From Unio delphinus (lineage: Eukaryota; Mollusca; Bivalvia; Unionida; Unionidae), in contig JAQISU010000094.1 of NCBI GenBank assembly GCA_029339505.1, positions 10,068,001 to 10,132,000 of the forward strand: 64,000 nt of DNA, in the 5' to 3' direction. The notes under the pieces were generated by a model. That model saw only the letters and a program-made list of their open reading frames with translations, was not told the origin of the DNA and ran no database searches. Positions within the stretch are counted from its first letter, which is position 1, and each line of letters starts with the position of its first letter. Positions 11,659 to 22,367 of the stretch are shown in pieces. The position numbers were made by a program, and so were the translations under genes.

Positions 11659-11691
11659 TTAATATCCTATCTGTAATCAACGTTCCCTCTC

Positions 11692-14125
11692 ACAATCTGC
11701 CGAAAGTTGCGCTAGATTCACCTCATCATCAATAGTGACGCTATGGGACAGTGTGCTGCCAAGGTAGGTGAAGCGGTTCATTATGATGAGTTTATGGCCG
11801 TTGACGGTGATGTTGGGCTAAACATTGGGCTTTCCAGGGGCTGGCTGATGCAGGACTTCAGTCTTCTTGGTACTGATCATGAGATCAAAACTTGTGCAGG
11901 AGCTGGAGAACTTGTCAACGCTGCATTGAAGGTCGGCCTCTGTGCCAGCAATGAGGATGGAGTCATCAGCAAAAAAGAGATCCATGATGGTCTCTGTCAT
12001 GACCTTGAGCTTTGCTTGAAGCCTCTTGTGATTTAATAGTTTTCCATCTGTACGGTACCTGATGCCGAATTCAATCTCTTCGTCTCTGAAAGCATTAGTC
12101 AGCATGGCGGTGAACAATAGACTGAATAGTGTCGGTGCCAGAACACAACCTTGCTTAACGCCATTGCTTACTGGGAATGGCGCAGATGTCTCTCCATTTG
12201 GAAAGGATTCGTACCTGCATGCCATTATGGAAATTCTGTGCCATGGATACAAATTTTCTTGGGCATCCGTACTTGGCCATAATCTTTAACAAGCCTTCTC
12301 TGCTGACAGTATCAAACACCTTTTGTCAAGTCGACGTAGATGAAGAAAAGGTCAGTGTTTTGCTCTAGACATTTCTCTTGTAACTGCCTCACAGCAAAAA
12401 CCTTGTCGATGGTCCCACGTTCTTTTCGGATTCCATACTGGCTTTCTGGCAGTTGTCCCTGTTCAAGGAGCATAGTGAGGTGGTTCACTAGAATTATGGA
12501 GAGTATCTTTCCTGCAATTGACAATAAGGATATACGCAGGTGGTTGCGCTGTCCCAGTAGTTCCCTTTGCGTTCATACAGGTAGATTTTGGAAGCGTCTT
12601 TGAATTCCTGGGGGATCGTCTCCTGCTACCACATCAGTTAAAACAGATGGTTGAGCCTTTTGATCAGGGCTTTCCCCCTTAGTTGTTGACTTCAGCTGGG
12701 ATGGAATATCAAACAGGTGATATGGCACTGGAGATGAGACGTATCATTTTATGAGTCTCCAGCAAGGTAGGATTGTCATGCAGTGCTCAGTTGATGGATT
12801 GCTGGGGGGAGACGACTGATAGCTTCATCATTGATGGATGAAGGGCGAATGAGGACGATGTCAAAGTGTTCAGTTCATCCTTGAAGAATCTTAATTTTTG
12901 TCAGTCATGAGTGAGTTTCCGTCTCCGCTCCAAAGAGTGGATGATCCAGAAAATGTAGATCAATAGAATTCTTTCATGAGATTGTAGAAGTTCTTCATGT
13001 CATACTGCTCTGCATAGCACTGAATATACTTCAGCTTTATTGCTCTATCATTTGTCTCGTATCTGACAGAGCTTACTTATTTACAGTTCTGCGTATGTTA
13101 CTGTACGCATCTTTCCTAAACGTGGATTTGGGAGGGGGGGGGGGTTGTTTCTGATCCAGAAACTGCTTGATCTCATCGCAGCACTCATCCGACCAGTCTT
13201 GATTCTTTCTGGTTTAGGGTCCTATGTTTTAAGAAGCTGTGATGTAGACACGCTCTGTGAATACCACCCAGTCGATCACCACAGTCTGATTGTCAAGAGG
13301 GGAGGACTTCAGATGTTCTTCCAGGGCATCCACGAGAGACTGTTTTTACTCGTGCATTTAAGCTTGCTGAATTTCAGTAGTTTAGGAGCCCTCTTTTCCC
13401 AAGGGCGTCCTTTGGTCTGAATGTGGATGTTGAGCTTGGTGATGATGAGGGAGTGGTCAGTGCAGCAGACACCTCAGTACAAGGACACTGTCACACGCAC
13501 ATCCTGCATGTCCCACTTCCTGACAATGACGTAGTCGATGAGGTGCCAGTATTTAGAGCGTAGGTACATCCATGACGTCCAGTTACGGTAGGGAGACGGA
13601 AGACCGCATTAGTGATTAGCAGTTAATATTCTGCGCACGTCTGGAGCAAAAGGAGACCTTAGCAATTACAATGACCCACTCCGGGTTTTCCCAGCACTCC
13701 ATCCCAGGCAACATGATCCCTGCCTTCTCTTGCATCAAAATCTCCATGAATGACGCATGTATCTGCCTTTGGAACGTCAGCAATTACGGAGTCAAGATAC
13801 TCATAGACCTGACCATCACTTCATCTGGGTTGGTTACGGTTGGAGCATAGCTACTGATGATGCTAAGGAGCTTTCTTCCAGACATAATGGGGACTTTCAT
13901 GGTCATGGGTATGTCGTTTCCTCTCTTGGGTGGTCCGGCTAATTTGTTTACCAGTACTGTCGTCACTGCAAAGCCGACACCCTCCTAACGGCGCTCTTTA
14001 CTTTTTCGGCAGCTCCAAAAGAAAGTATATCCGGAACTCCTTTAACAGAGTTCGCTTTCTACAGCAAGGCGGGTCTCACAAAAGGCAGCAATGTCCACGT
14101 CCAAATGACACGAAACTCTGCTAAT
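11692..14125 (-). pseudogene. LINE ORF2 (endonuclease-reverse transcriptase), copy A
   Basis: This is a non-LTR retrotransposon ORF2 on the minus strand, in order from the right. The endonuclease part includes 'KLAGPPKRG' and 'ISSYAPTVTNPDE' at about 13,784-13,966, 'VIHGDFDARE'-type residues near 13,730, and the 'SKYWHLIDYVIV' to 'TDH' stretch near 13,440-13,560. The reverse transcriptase includes 'LPESQYGIRKERGTIDKVF' at 12,312-12,524, 'FPVSNGVKQGCVLAPTLFSL' and the active-site box 'FFADD' at 11,818-12,252. Many frameshifts and stops separate the open pieces. The C-terminal tail has been pushed to 9,130-9,459 by an insertion. This ORF2 type is widespread in aquatic invertebrates; I do not assign a clade. 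Confidence 0.85.
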
Positions 14126-15588
14126 GATATACAATGTGTTTCATTAATATGTATTGATCTAACAAGAATACAATAAACAAAAGATGGTAATTCCTAGTAC
14201 GAACTTTACAAAGTTTTTAAAAACGAGAATGGTCACACATTGCATCGCTAAAGATATTGATAATATCAGACAATTATACGCTAAAATCACCTCAGTAATA
14301 CCTATGAAAATAGTTCATAATCCTTCTCATCGACGATTGGTGTTATTTAAACCTGTTTACCAAGATTGATGTTATTTTGATGAGAAAAATAATCTTTACG
14401 CTGTTGCATCCTCAGAGAATCATATGCAAGATTACCGCGTTTATATGTGTGAATTCTGTGCATTATCGACCTCATATGAATATTTAATTATATAGCTTAC
14501 ATTCGAAGTTTAATCAATATCAGACAACATGTATTACTTCCAGTGTGGCAACAAGCCCATGCAATGAGATACACGATGTTACGAGTGTATGTTCTTAAGA
14601 TAAGTAAAAGAAACGAGTGCAAAACAAACCTTTGTAACATTAAACAAATAATTTATTTCCCTAGAATAAAAGAATAAAATCAAACAAGTTTTGTATTGTG
14701 AATTTATTCCTAAATTAATCCAGAATTATAGACCCGAGTAAAAACAACAAACATAGACTTAGATAGAAATCCAAATTACGTCCACCGCTGAATGTGTTAT
14801 TGTGCGTGTGATGGCTTGTAAAGTATTGATGTGCCACCAGTCGTTTGTTTAATAACAATAAGACAATCCAATAATATATCCTTGTGTTTATATTACACTA
14901 TATATCCACGAGTCTCTGTCAACGAATATACATTTAGACACTTTATATCTGCCAGGAAGAATATTATGAATTAGCTTCGCCTACTTCTGATAGCAATGAT
15001 CCTTTAAGAAACGTTTGAAAGCTCATATTCCAGATCGAATCAGAAATATGTACTAAATTAAGCACATTATTTGGTTAAAATGATAGACTTTTGTCTTTTG
15101 GTTGTACAACCTTTAATGAGGAAATAATAATTATCTCTGTTACTTACTGTTTAATTACTCAATGATAATATTGCCACTTTTCGAATAATTATCGCACCTT
15201 ACTTTGTGAATTTAGTTTATAGACTGTAGGTAATTCGTTTCCCTATTTAAAGATTATAAAATATCTGTTGAGTGGATCCTTGAGGGGATCTGTATCACAA
15301 ATATATTCCAGGAGTGCTGATGGCTGTGACAAATAACATTTCATGAGAAATGAGTCTTTCCAATTGTTGATTAACTATGTCACATATTTTGTTTTTAGTA
15401 TTATAAAAACAAATTTGCAAACGTTAAAGCATATCATTTAAAGTCTGTATCAAAGACACAGACGCACACATACACGGGAGCCGTTTGACTTCAAAATTTG
15501 ATGAAACGCTTTTGTAGACTGGAAAATATATGGGCCAGAATTCTCAAAATCTGAATACATGTACGTTTTCTACACACTAATGTCCATT
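14126..15588. other. 3' flank of the copy-A Mab-21 gene, no gene
   Basis: No coding region is seen. The segment is shared with copy B (60,900-62,287, same strand) and with copy C (44,590-46,760, inverted), so it is part of the duplicated unit. It is the 3' flank of the minus-strand Mab-21 gene. Confidence 0.6.
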
Positions 15589-17637
15589 TCACTGCCCACC
15601 ATGAAGTAAGTTGAAAGTTACCTTGATGATAGCAGCTATTTTCAATTTGGCAGCATTGTGTTGATTCTTCAGTTTCATTGACTTGCAGAGAATATTGAAG
15701 GCTTTCACCAAGCTCCCCTCCTGCATCAGACAGTAAGCCAATAAGTTAAGAGCCGTGAAATCAAACTCCGGTTTCTCATGTCGGATAAAATATATCATAT
15801 TTCCCAGAGCAACCTTCTTGTGTAACCTCTTGTTCTGCCAGTGGTAACATAAGAATTCCAGGAAATATAGATAAAATTTTGAGTCAACACTCACTATGTT
15901 TGGCAAGTAGGTTTCATCTGAATCGAGGTCATTAGACCCTGTAGAACGGAACATCTCTGGAATAAGTGCTTTAGGAGTGCAATTAATCTCTGAATGATGA
16001 TAGTGAACAGGAAAGGCAATGTATCGACTTATTAGTTGTGTAGTTGATAGGTCCTCACTTAATATTGCATGAAGTATGTATTTAACTGATCCCTTTTGGT
16101 CCAATATTTTGTAACTGTAATTTTCGTGTATTTGATTTAACACATCCTCGGTTATCTCAAGATTGCTCTGCACAAAATAAAAAGCAGCCAGCTTCAGCTT
16201 TGCAGATGTCACATCTGAGGAGGATCCCCAAAGGAGAAGCTCCTGTGCCATATCCAGGGCATTCTGGTCCGGTATTTCCTCAGAAAGACTTTCAGATGCC
16301 AGTTTTGAGCCTTTAAAAGAACATAACATTTTCCATAATATAGTGTTTACCTCCCGTCGCGGTTTTTGGCAGACAAGCATCCTATTTATTATGCGGGGCT
16401 CAAAATACAAATAATTTCTATAAACTTCTTGAGCAATATCATACAAGTGTGCAAACATAAAATTAACTGTAGTCAAATAAACTTGTGCAACATTTTCACC
16501 ATGTAATTCAAGTTCCATGAGAGGGGTTTGACAAGCCATCACCAGTTTTTCTCCGATGTTGTCACATGATATCCAGACCAGATATCTACCCTCCTGTCTC
16601 AGCAGATTGCTGAGAATATTGTGCAGCTATCCAGGTATATGGCCATACATTTTACACTGGAACATGTTTTCTTCTGGAATAAAGTAATTGGGGCAGAATT
16701 TACCTTCAATCCAGATGTACAACAGTCTTAAGCACATATCAACACATAGAAGTAGATTATCCGGTTGCCAAATGGCTGCTGGTGTGTTCTCAATTAGGTA
16801 AAACATGCATGTTTTCAAATGATAGCTGCTTAATGCATCATCGCCTACAACAGGCAGAATGAAACATTTGTTTATCATTTTCAATAGAATATAGCATTTG
16901 TATTGTATTGAATTAAAAAGCCACACGAGGAGCTTCTCCCCATACGAAATGGATACTCGCCATTCCAGGTGTTGTTCTTGGCTAAGTTTATGACCCACTG
17001 GAACCAACAGTGCACCCGTTTGCTGAATAAGACCAATTGTTTCTTGTGATGGCCAGTTGTACCATCTCTTCCTTGTTAACCAATGAGATGACTGATCAGG
17101 CCAATCATAGCGCTTCACTGCATACACTCTGTCTATAGCTTGATTATCTGAATAATATACTGTAGCAGCAGGACCATGGTACGCATCAGCATTAAGTCTT
17201 TGGTAATAATGATCAAGGCTGAGAACTGAGCGACCGTATCTATCTAACATATACGTACCATTAGATACATTATATATGGGTGATGGTTGATCATTGTATA
17301 TACCCTGCAACTTTACATATCCTGGTGGTGTGTTCTCGTCACTTACTACAAGGACGCTTTTGTGACGAGGCACCCAGTTCCGAAAATCCTGTACAGCGCT
17401 GAAGTCAGGACAACAGACTAAATCTACATCTGATTTTAAGCCAGGGGTCGTAGTTGCCTCCGCCTGACTCCCAAAATAATGACATACACGTTGATATCTT
17501 AAAGAAATCACCTCCTCTGATTGTATCCACATATTGATTCTCTTCCAACGAATATCTTCAGCCTGTCCTACTGAATCGAGAACTCTGTTCAGCTTCAAGG
17601 ACACGTCTTTGTAGTATTGAGGCGTGTTCAACGTCAT
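15589..17637 (-). pseudogene. Mab-21 domain (cGAS-like) protein, full-length with one nonsense codon
   Basis: This is a single-exon gene of the Mab-21/cGAS-like nucleotidyltransferase family. Relatives in animals synthesise cyclic or linear dinucleotide signals in innate immunity, or are catalytically silent; activity here is not shown. Residues 55-60 'FGSQAE' and 69-72 'SDVD' give the nucleotidyltransferase signature with both metal-binding aspartates (D70, D72). About residues 225-336, from 'EWRVSIS' through 'SSYHLKTCMFYLIEN' to 'CPNYFIPEENMFQCKMYG', are the Mab-21 C-terminal helical (HhH/H2TH-like) domain. A further ~320-residue helical tail has no motif I know. The frame is continuous for about 682 codons apart from one TAG at 16,627-16,629; the 28 codons after it and the 317 beyond are in frame. 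This is the least damaged copy. If the TAG is a sequencing error or polymorphism the gene may be functional. Confidence 0.85.
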
Positions 17638-17639
17638 CT

Positions 17640-18640
17640 TTCAGGATACTCTTTGTCAATGTCTAAAATTTAAATGTGTACATTTCAAAATTAATATTTG
17701 CTGAATATTTATGTATGAGTAGCAGACTTCAGTTACATTTAAAATTAAAAATGACTAATTATTCGTTTCGATAAAATTATATGTGTTGTTAAGGATTAAG
17801 CATATACACATAGGACAAAGTCATTAGCAACAAGTGTGTTTATCTAAAATGATTTTCTGTGTTGTATGCGTGTTTTAATAATTAGAAAGGTATAACTGAA
17901 ATGTAATATACCGTGTAATTTCTAGACTATTGGGAGGAAGGAATAATATATCTTATTTAATTCTGTCTGCTAGATACAACTTAGGAAGAGGTCATCTGTT
18001 ATCTAATATGTCTGACAAAGGACGTAGTTTCCATTCTAATCTACTTCCGCATTCTCATTTATGTAGAATGTAAATACGGTCCAAATATTTAAAAACAATA
18101 CATTTACCTTACATTGGTGTCAGGTTATATCGCTGTTGTACTATAACTAATTAAACTGGTTGTAATTTTGTTGTCCGTCTGTAGAAAACATAGCTACGTA
18201 GTCAATTAAATAACCTACGTTTCAGGGATCCATTTACATCTATTTGTATAGAACCTTGACATTGTGCATGGAGAAGTATAGTACAGACCACATATCCGTG
18301 TGCCTAGGAAAGAAAACGGAATGGTTATGGCTACTAGGAAAACAAAGTATAACTACAATTAAAACCTTCTGCCTAATAATCTATACCTCTTATGAAATGG
18401 TCAGCAAGCCTACAGTGTTATTAGTTTCTTTAATTAACTGAAATTTTTAAAATGTGTAAAATTATGAACTATTTATTAGGAAAATCGACGTATTGGACGA
18501 GTCCATTTTGAAAGATAAGTTTATGCGTTCAGGTGAATACAATCGTCACCTTTCCAAAAACTTCAACCCTCAAAATACACATAGTACTGAATAAGGGCTG
18601 CTGGTTTAATATGTTTGAAACTTAAACCGCTTTAGACTTA
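17640..18640. promoter_or_regulatory. 5' flank of the copy-A Mab-21 gene
   Basis: The first ~550 bases are an inverted copy of 3,940-4,526. The donor-like 'ccaat|gtaagg' lies near 18,105 on the minus strand, which supports a possible untranslated first exon. Beyond about 18,190 the sequence matches diverged copies of 8,690-8,900. No open frame here is convincing. Confidence 0.4.
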
Positions 18641-21600
18641 TGGGACACCTTGGATCCGAATTAAACCGTATTGAAGCGGTAAAGGCCGGTCAAAACCAGT
18701 CAAACACATGTTTTATCCTTAAAATCTAGTTAGAATAAATCGGTTGAACCGGTCTTGAACCGCGAAAAAATGGATTGAATCGGTTTGGGCCGAAGGAAAG
18801 AAGTTTGATCTGGATTGAACCGGATTGAGACCGTTAAAGCCGGTAAATACCTTTCCAACACACGCTTTCTCCGCAACATCTACTCGGAATAAGCCGGTTT
18901 GAAGCGGTTTTGAACCAGGGAAAACTGGCTTGAACCCCTTTGAGACGGATGGAACTGGTTTTTTCCGGATTGAAACGTTTTGAACCAATGAAAGAGGGTC
19001 CAAACCTGACTTTTACATCATTTATCCATAAAATCCTTTAAAAACCTGTTTGAACCGGTTTTCAAACAAGATAAATAGGTTGAACCGTTTTTATCCGAAT
19101 GAAACAAGTTGGTCCAGATTGATCCACTATGAATCGGTCAAAGCCGATCAAACCCATCCCAGTACATAATTTATCCATAAAATTGGCTTGGAATAATCCG
19201 GATTGCACCAGGTTTCAACCAAGATAAACTGGATTGATGCAGTTTGAGGCAGACCAGAAGTGGTTTGATCCGGATTTAACCGGTTTGAACTGTTTAAAAG
19301 CGTTTAATTCGTTACCAATACATGATTTATTCTTAAAATCTTCTTGGAATAAAACCGGTTTGAACCGGGTTTGAACCATGATGAATTGGTCTGTATAAGT
19401 TTGAGTCGGATGGAGTAGGTTTAATCCGGATTCAAACTGCCCGAAAAAGCTTTTATCCGTGAAATATAATCGGAATGAATCGTTTGACTCAGTTGTTTAC
19501 AAGGATAAACTGAATTTAACAGGCTTCAGCTCGATTGAACCGGTTTGATCTGGACTGCACCGGTTAGAACCTGAAAAAAACTGGTTCACCACATGCTTTA
19601 TGCCTAAAATATACTTGGTATTAAAGGGTTTGAAACGGTCTTGAACCAGAATCAACTAGTTTTATCTAGCTTGAGACGGACGAAACCTATTTGATTCGGT
19701 TTCAACCATTTCAAACCGGTTAGAGCCGGTCGAAACCTGCCCAATACATCATTTACCCATAAAACCATCTTGAAATAAACCGTTTTGAACCTTGTTTGAA
19801 GCGGCATAACTGCTTTGAACCGTTTCAGCCGGATGGAACAGGTTTGGTCGGGATTTAATCGGTTTAAACCAGTCAAAACAGGCCAAAAACCGCCCAGAAT
19901 AACGAGTATCCATACAAAAACAGGATTATACCAGTTTTGAACCAGGATAAACTAGTATAAACCTGATCGAGCCGGATTGATGGGGTTTAAACCTGTAACA
20001 ACTGGCCAAATCCTGCCTGATGTATACTTTCTGTACAAATATATTCACGAAATAATCCAGTTTGAACCATTTATAGCAGGATGAACTGGTTTGAACTGGT
20101 TGAATCCGATTGAACTGGTTTAATCCTATTGAACCAGTTTGAACCGGTTTATAACGGCCAAATTTTGTCCAATTAAAGCTTTATCTCTATAATCTACTTG
20201 CAATAAACCGTTTTGAAGCGGTTATTAACAAGGATAAACTGAGATAAAACGGCTTAAGCCGAATGGAAAATCTGCTTGGAATAAATGGGTTTCAACCGGT
20301 TTGGAACCGTCATTAACAGCTTTGAACATGACTGAGCCGGAAGGAACCGGTTTGATCCTGATTGTACCAGTTTTATCCGATTAAAGAAGTCCAATCCTGT
20401 CCAATTGAAGGTTTATATGTAATATTTTTGAATAAACGGGATTGAACCGGTTTTAAACCATCATAAACTGGTATGAAAAGGTTTGAGCTTGGTGGACCAG
20501 CTCTGATCCGGATTGAACCGGTTTGACGAGGTGATCAAACCCTGTCAAACCCAGTCCAATGCATGTTTAATCCGAAGCATCTGAATGGATAAAACTGGTT
20601 GGAACCAGTTAAAGCCGGCAAATACCTGACGAATGCTTCCTTTATCAATGGCATCTACTTGGAATGAACTGGTTTAAACTGTTTTGGACGAGGTAAACTG
20701 GTTTGAAGCGGTTTGAGCCGGATGCAACAAGTTTGATTCAACTGGCAGAAACCGGGCAAATCCGGTCTTATACATGCTTTAGCTGTAAACTCGGAATAAA
20801 ATAGTCTGAACGGTTTTGAACCAGGATGAACTGGTTGGAACTGGTTTGAGCCGGATGAAACCAGTTTAATCTGGATTGAACAAATTTCAACTGGTCAAAA
20901 CATTTGCAATAGGTTTTCGCCGCATATTCTGGTTTGAATAGGTTATAGCTAGTCAAAAATGTCCCAATACATCATTATCAATAAAATCTTCGTATAATAA
21001 ATGGTGACGACTGGTTTTGGACTATGATAACAGGTTCGAACTGGTTTGATCCGGATGGAACCAGTTTGAACCGGTCAATCTGGTCTAAACATCTACAATA
21101 CAGGCTTACTCCGTAATATCTAAGAGGTATAAACCGGTTTGAACGGGTTTTGAACTAGGATAAACTGGTCTTAATCGCTTTGAGACGGATGGAACCGGTG
21201 TGATCCATATAGAAAAGGTTTAAACTGGTTGAAGAAGGCCAAACGGCCCAAGGTATCATTTTATTCATAAAAACCAACTTGAAATAAACCGTCTTGAACC
21301 GGGTTTTAAACCAAAATGAAGTTGTTTGAACCGGTTTGATCCGGATGGAATAGGTTTGTTCTGGATTGAACTGGTTCAAACCGGTTAAAAAATCTCATCC
21401 TGTATAACACAGGCTTTATCCATAAAACCTAGTTTGAATTATTGGGTTTGAATATGTTTTTAACCAGGCTAAACTGGTTTTAACCGCTCTTATACATGCT
21501 TTTACCGTAGCATATGCTAGGACAAAACTGATTTGAACCGGATTTCAACCAAGATAAAGTAGTATAGACGGGTGGGAGCCGGATGGAACCTGCCCAATAC

Positions 21601-21857
21601 AGACTTTATCCATGAAATCTACACGGAACAAGCCAGTGTGGACCGGTTGTGGGCGAGAATAATTGGTTTGAGTCGGTTTGTGTGAGCAGGATGGAACATG
21701 TTTGATCCGGATTGAACCGGTTTGAACCGGATAAAACCGATCAAACCTTGTCCAATATATGCTTTATCCGTACAATATTATTGGCAAAAGCCGGTTTGAG
21801 CCGGTTTTGAACCATGATAAACTGGTTTGAAGCTGATTGGATCTGATAGACAGGTTT
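18640..21857. repeat. 3.2-kb satellite array, ~147-bp unit rich in 'aaccggttt'
   Basis: About 22 diverged units. A landmark of the type 'ccaatacatgctttatccgt' + 'aaaatctacttgga' recurs near 18,706, 18,856, 19,005, 19,170, 19,310, 19,450, 19,595 and 19,741, giving spacings of 140-165 bp. The rest of each unit is made of shorter 'accggtttgaaccggt' subrepeats, which contain the palindrome 'aaccggtt'. All open frames in the array, on either strand, are repeat artefacts. It ends at a (TAA)n run. Smaller blocks of the same family are at 0.85-1.48 and 25.86-26.11 kb. Confidence 0.88.
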
Positions 21858-21858
21858 G

Positions 21859-21861
21859 ATG

Positions 21862-21919
<58 letters not shown>

Positions 21920-22364
21920 TAAAGAGTACTTTGTCTCATTTTTAGAAACTCTGCGCGCTTTACAGAATATCTAATGATATGTCTACAAAACAAATACCAT
22001 GGAAATAGAAAACATAAAAAAATGCTGACATATTTAAGGTATTAAATATTATTAGATCTATAAGTTTCTTTTGCAGTAGAAAAACTTTAGATATGAGCAC
22101 TCTTGAAAGGGATCACTGTGTCTTTGTGTCTAATTGCAATGGGCAATTTGTTCCAGATTGCTGGGCCCTGGTATGCAAAAGAACCTTGTTCATATGACTT
22201 TGTTTTCATTGTGGGAATAATGAGTATACGATTATCTGACTAGGACCGTAAGTACCTTGCTGAGGTGAACACATCGGTGAGGTCAGATATTTATGTTAGA
22301 CTGGAGTCCGTCAGTCAAAGGCATAGCAGCGTGTATTTATCTTCTGATCGTGGTACACTAAAGA
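21859..22364. repeat. (TAA)n microsatellite and dispersed repeat body
   Basis: About 64 bases of pure TAA repeats (21,859-21,922) are followed by a dispersed repeat with 'ctctgcgcgctttacagaat'. It shares segments with 6,228-6,445. No coding sequence is recognised. The right end abuts the DNA transposon at 22,368. Confidence 0.6.
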
Positions 22365-22367
22365 TAA

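Larger units (their letters stand above)
9460..11691. mobile_element. 2.23-kb insertion with 10-bp flanking direct repeat
   Basis: The uninterrupted LINE of copy B (57,650-57,680) reads straight across this point. In copy A the bases 'acaatctgcc' occur at 9,450-9,459 and again at 11,692-11,701, with 2,232 bp of unrelated DNA between. This is a clean insertion with a probable 10-bp target-site duplication. I see no terminal inverted repeats, poly(A) tail or transposase. The cargo includes a 28-bp minisatellite, an NCS-1-like exon with intron-like flanks and a 23-24-bp minisatellite. The mechanism is unknown. Confidence 0.7.

Noticed and set aside
12340..12603. Plus-strand open frames over the LINE (also 12,062, 13,145, 58,826 and 59,762)
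   Set aside because: They are antisense to clear reverse transcriptase and endonuclease motifs on the minus strand.
18719..19003. Open frames in the accggttt array (also at 19,652, 20,768 and 21,155)
   Set aside because: Composition-driven frames in a satellite; no shared protein motif beyond the repeat.
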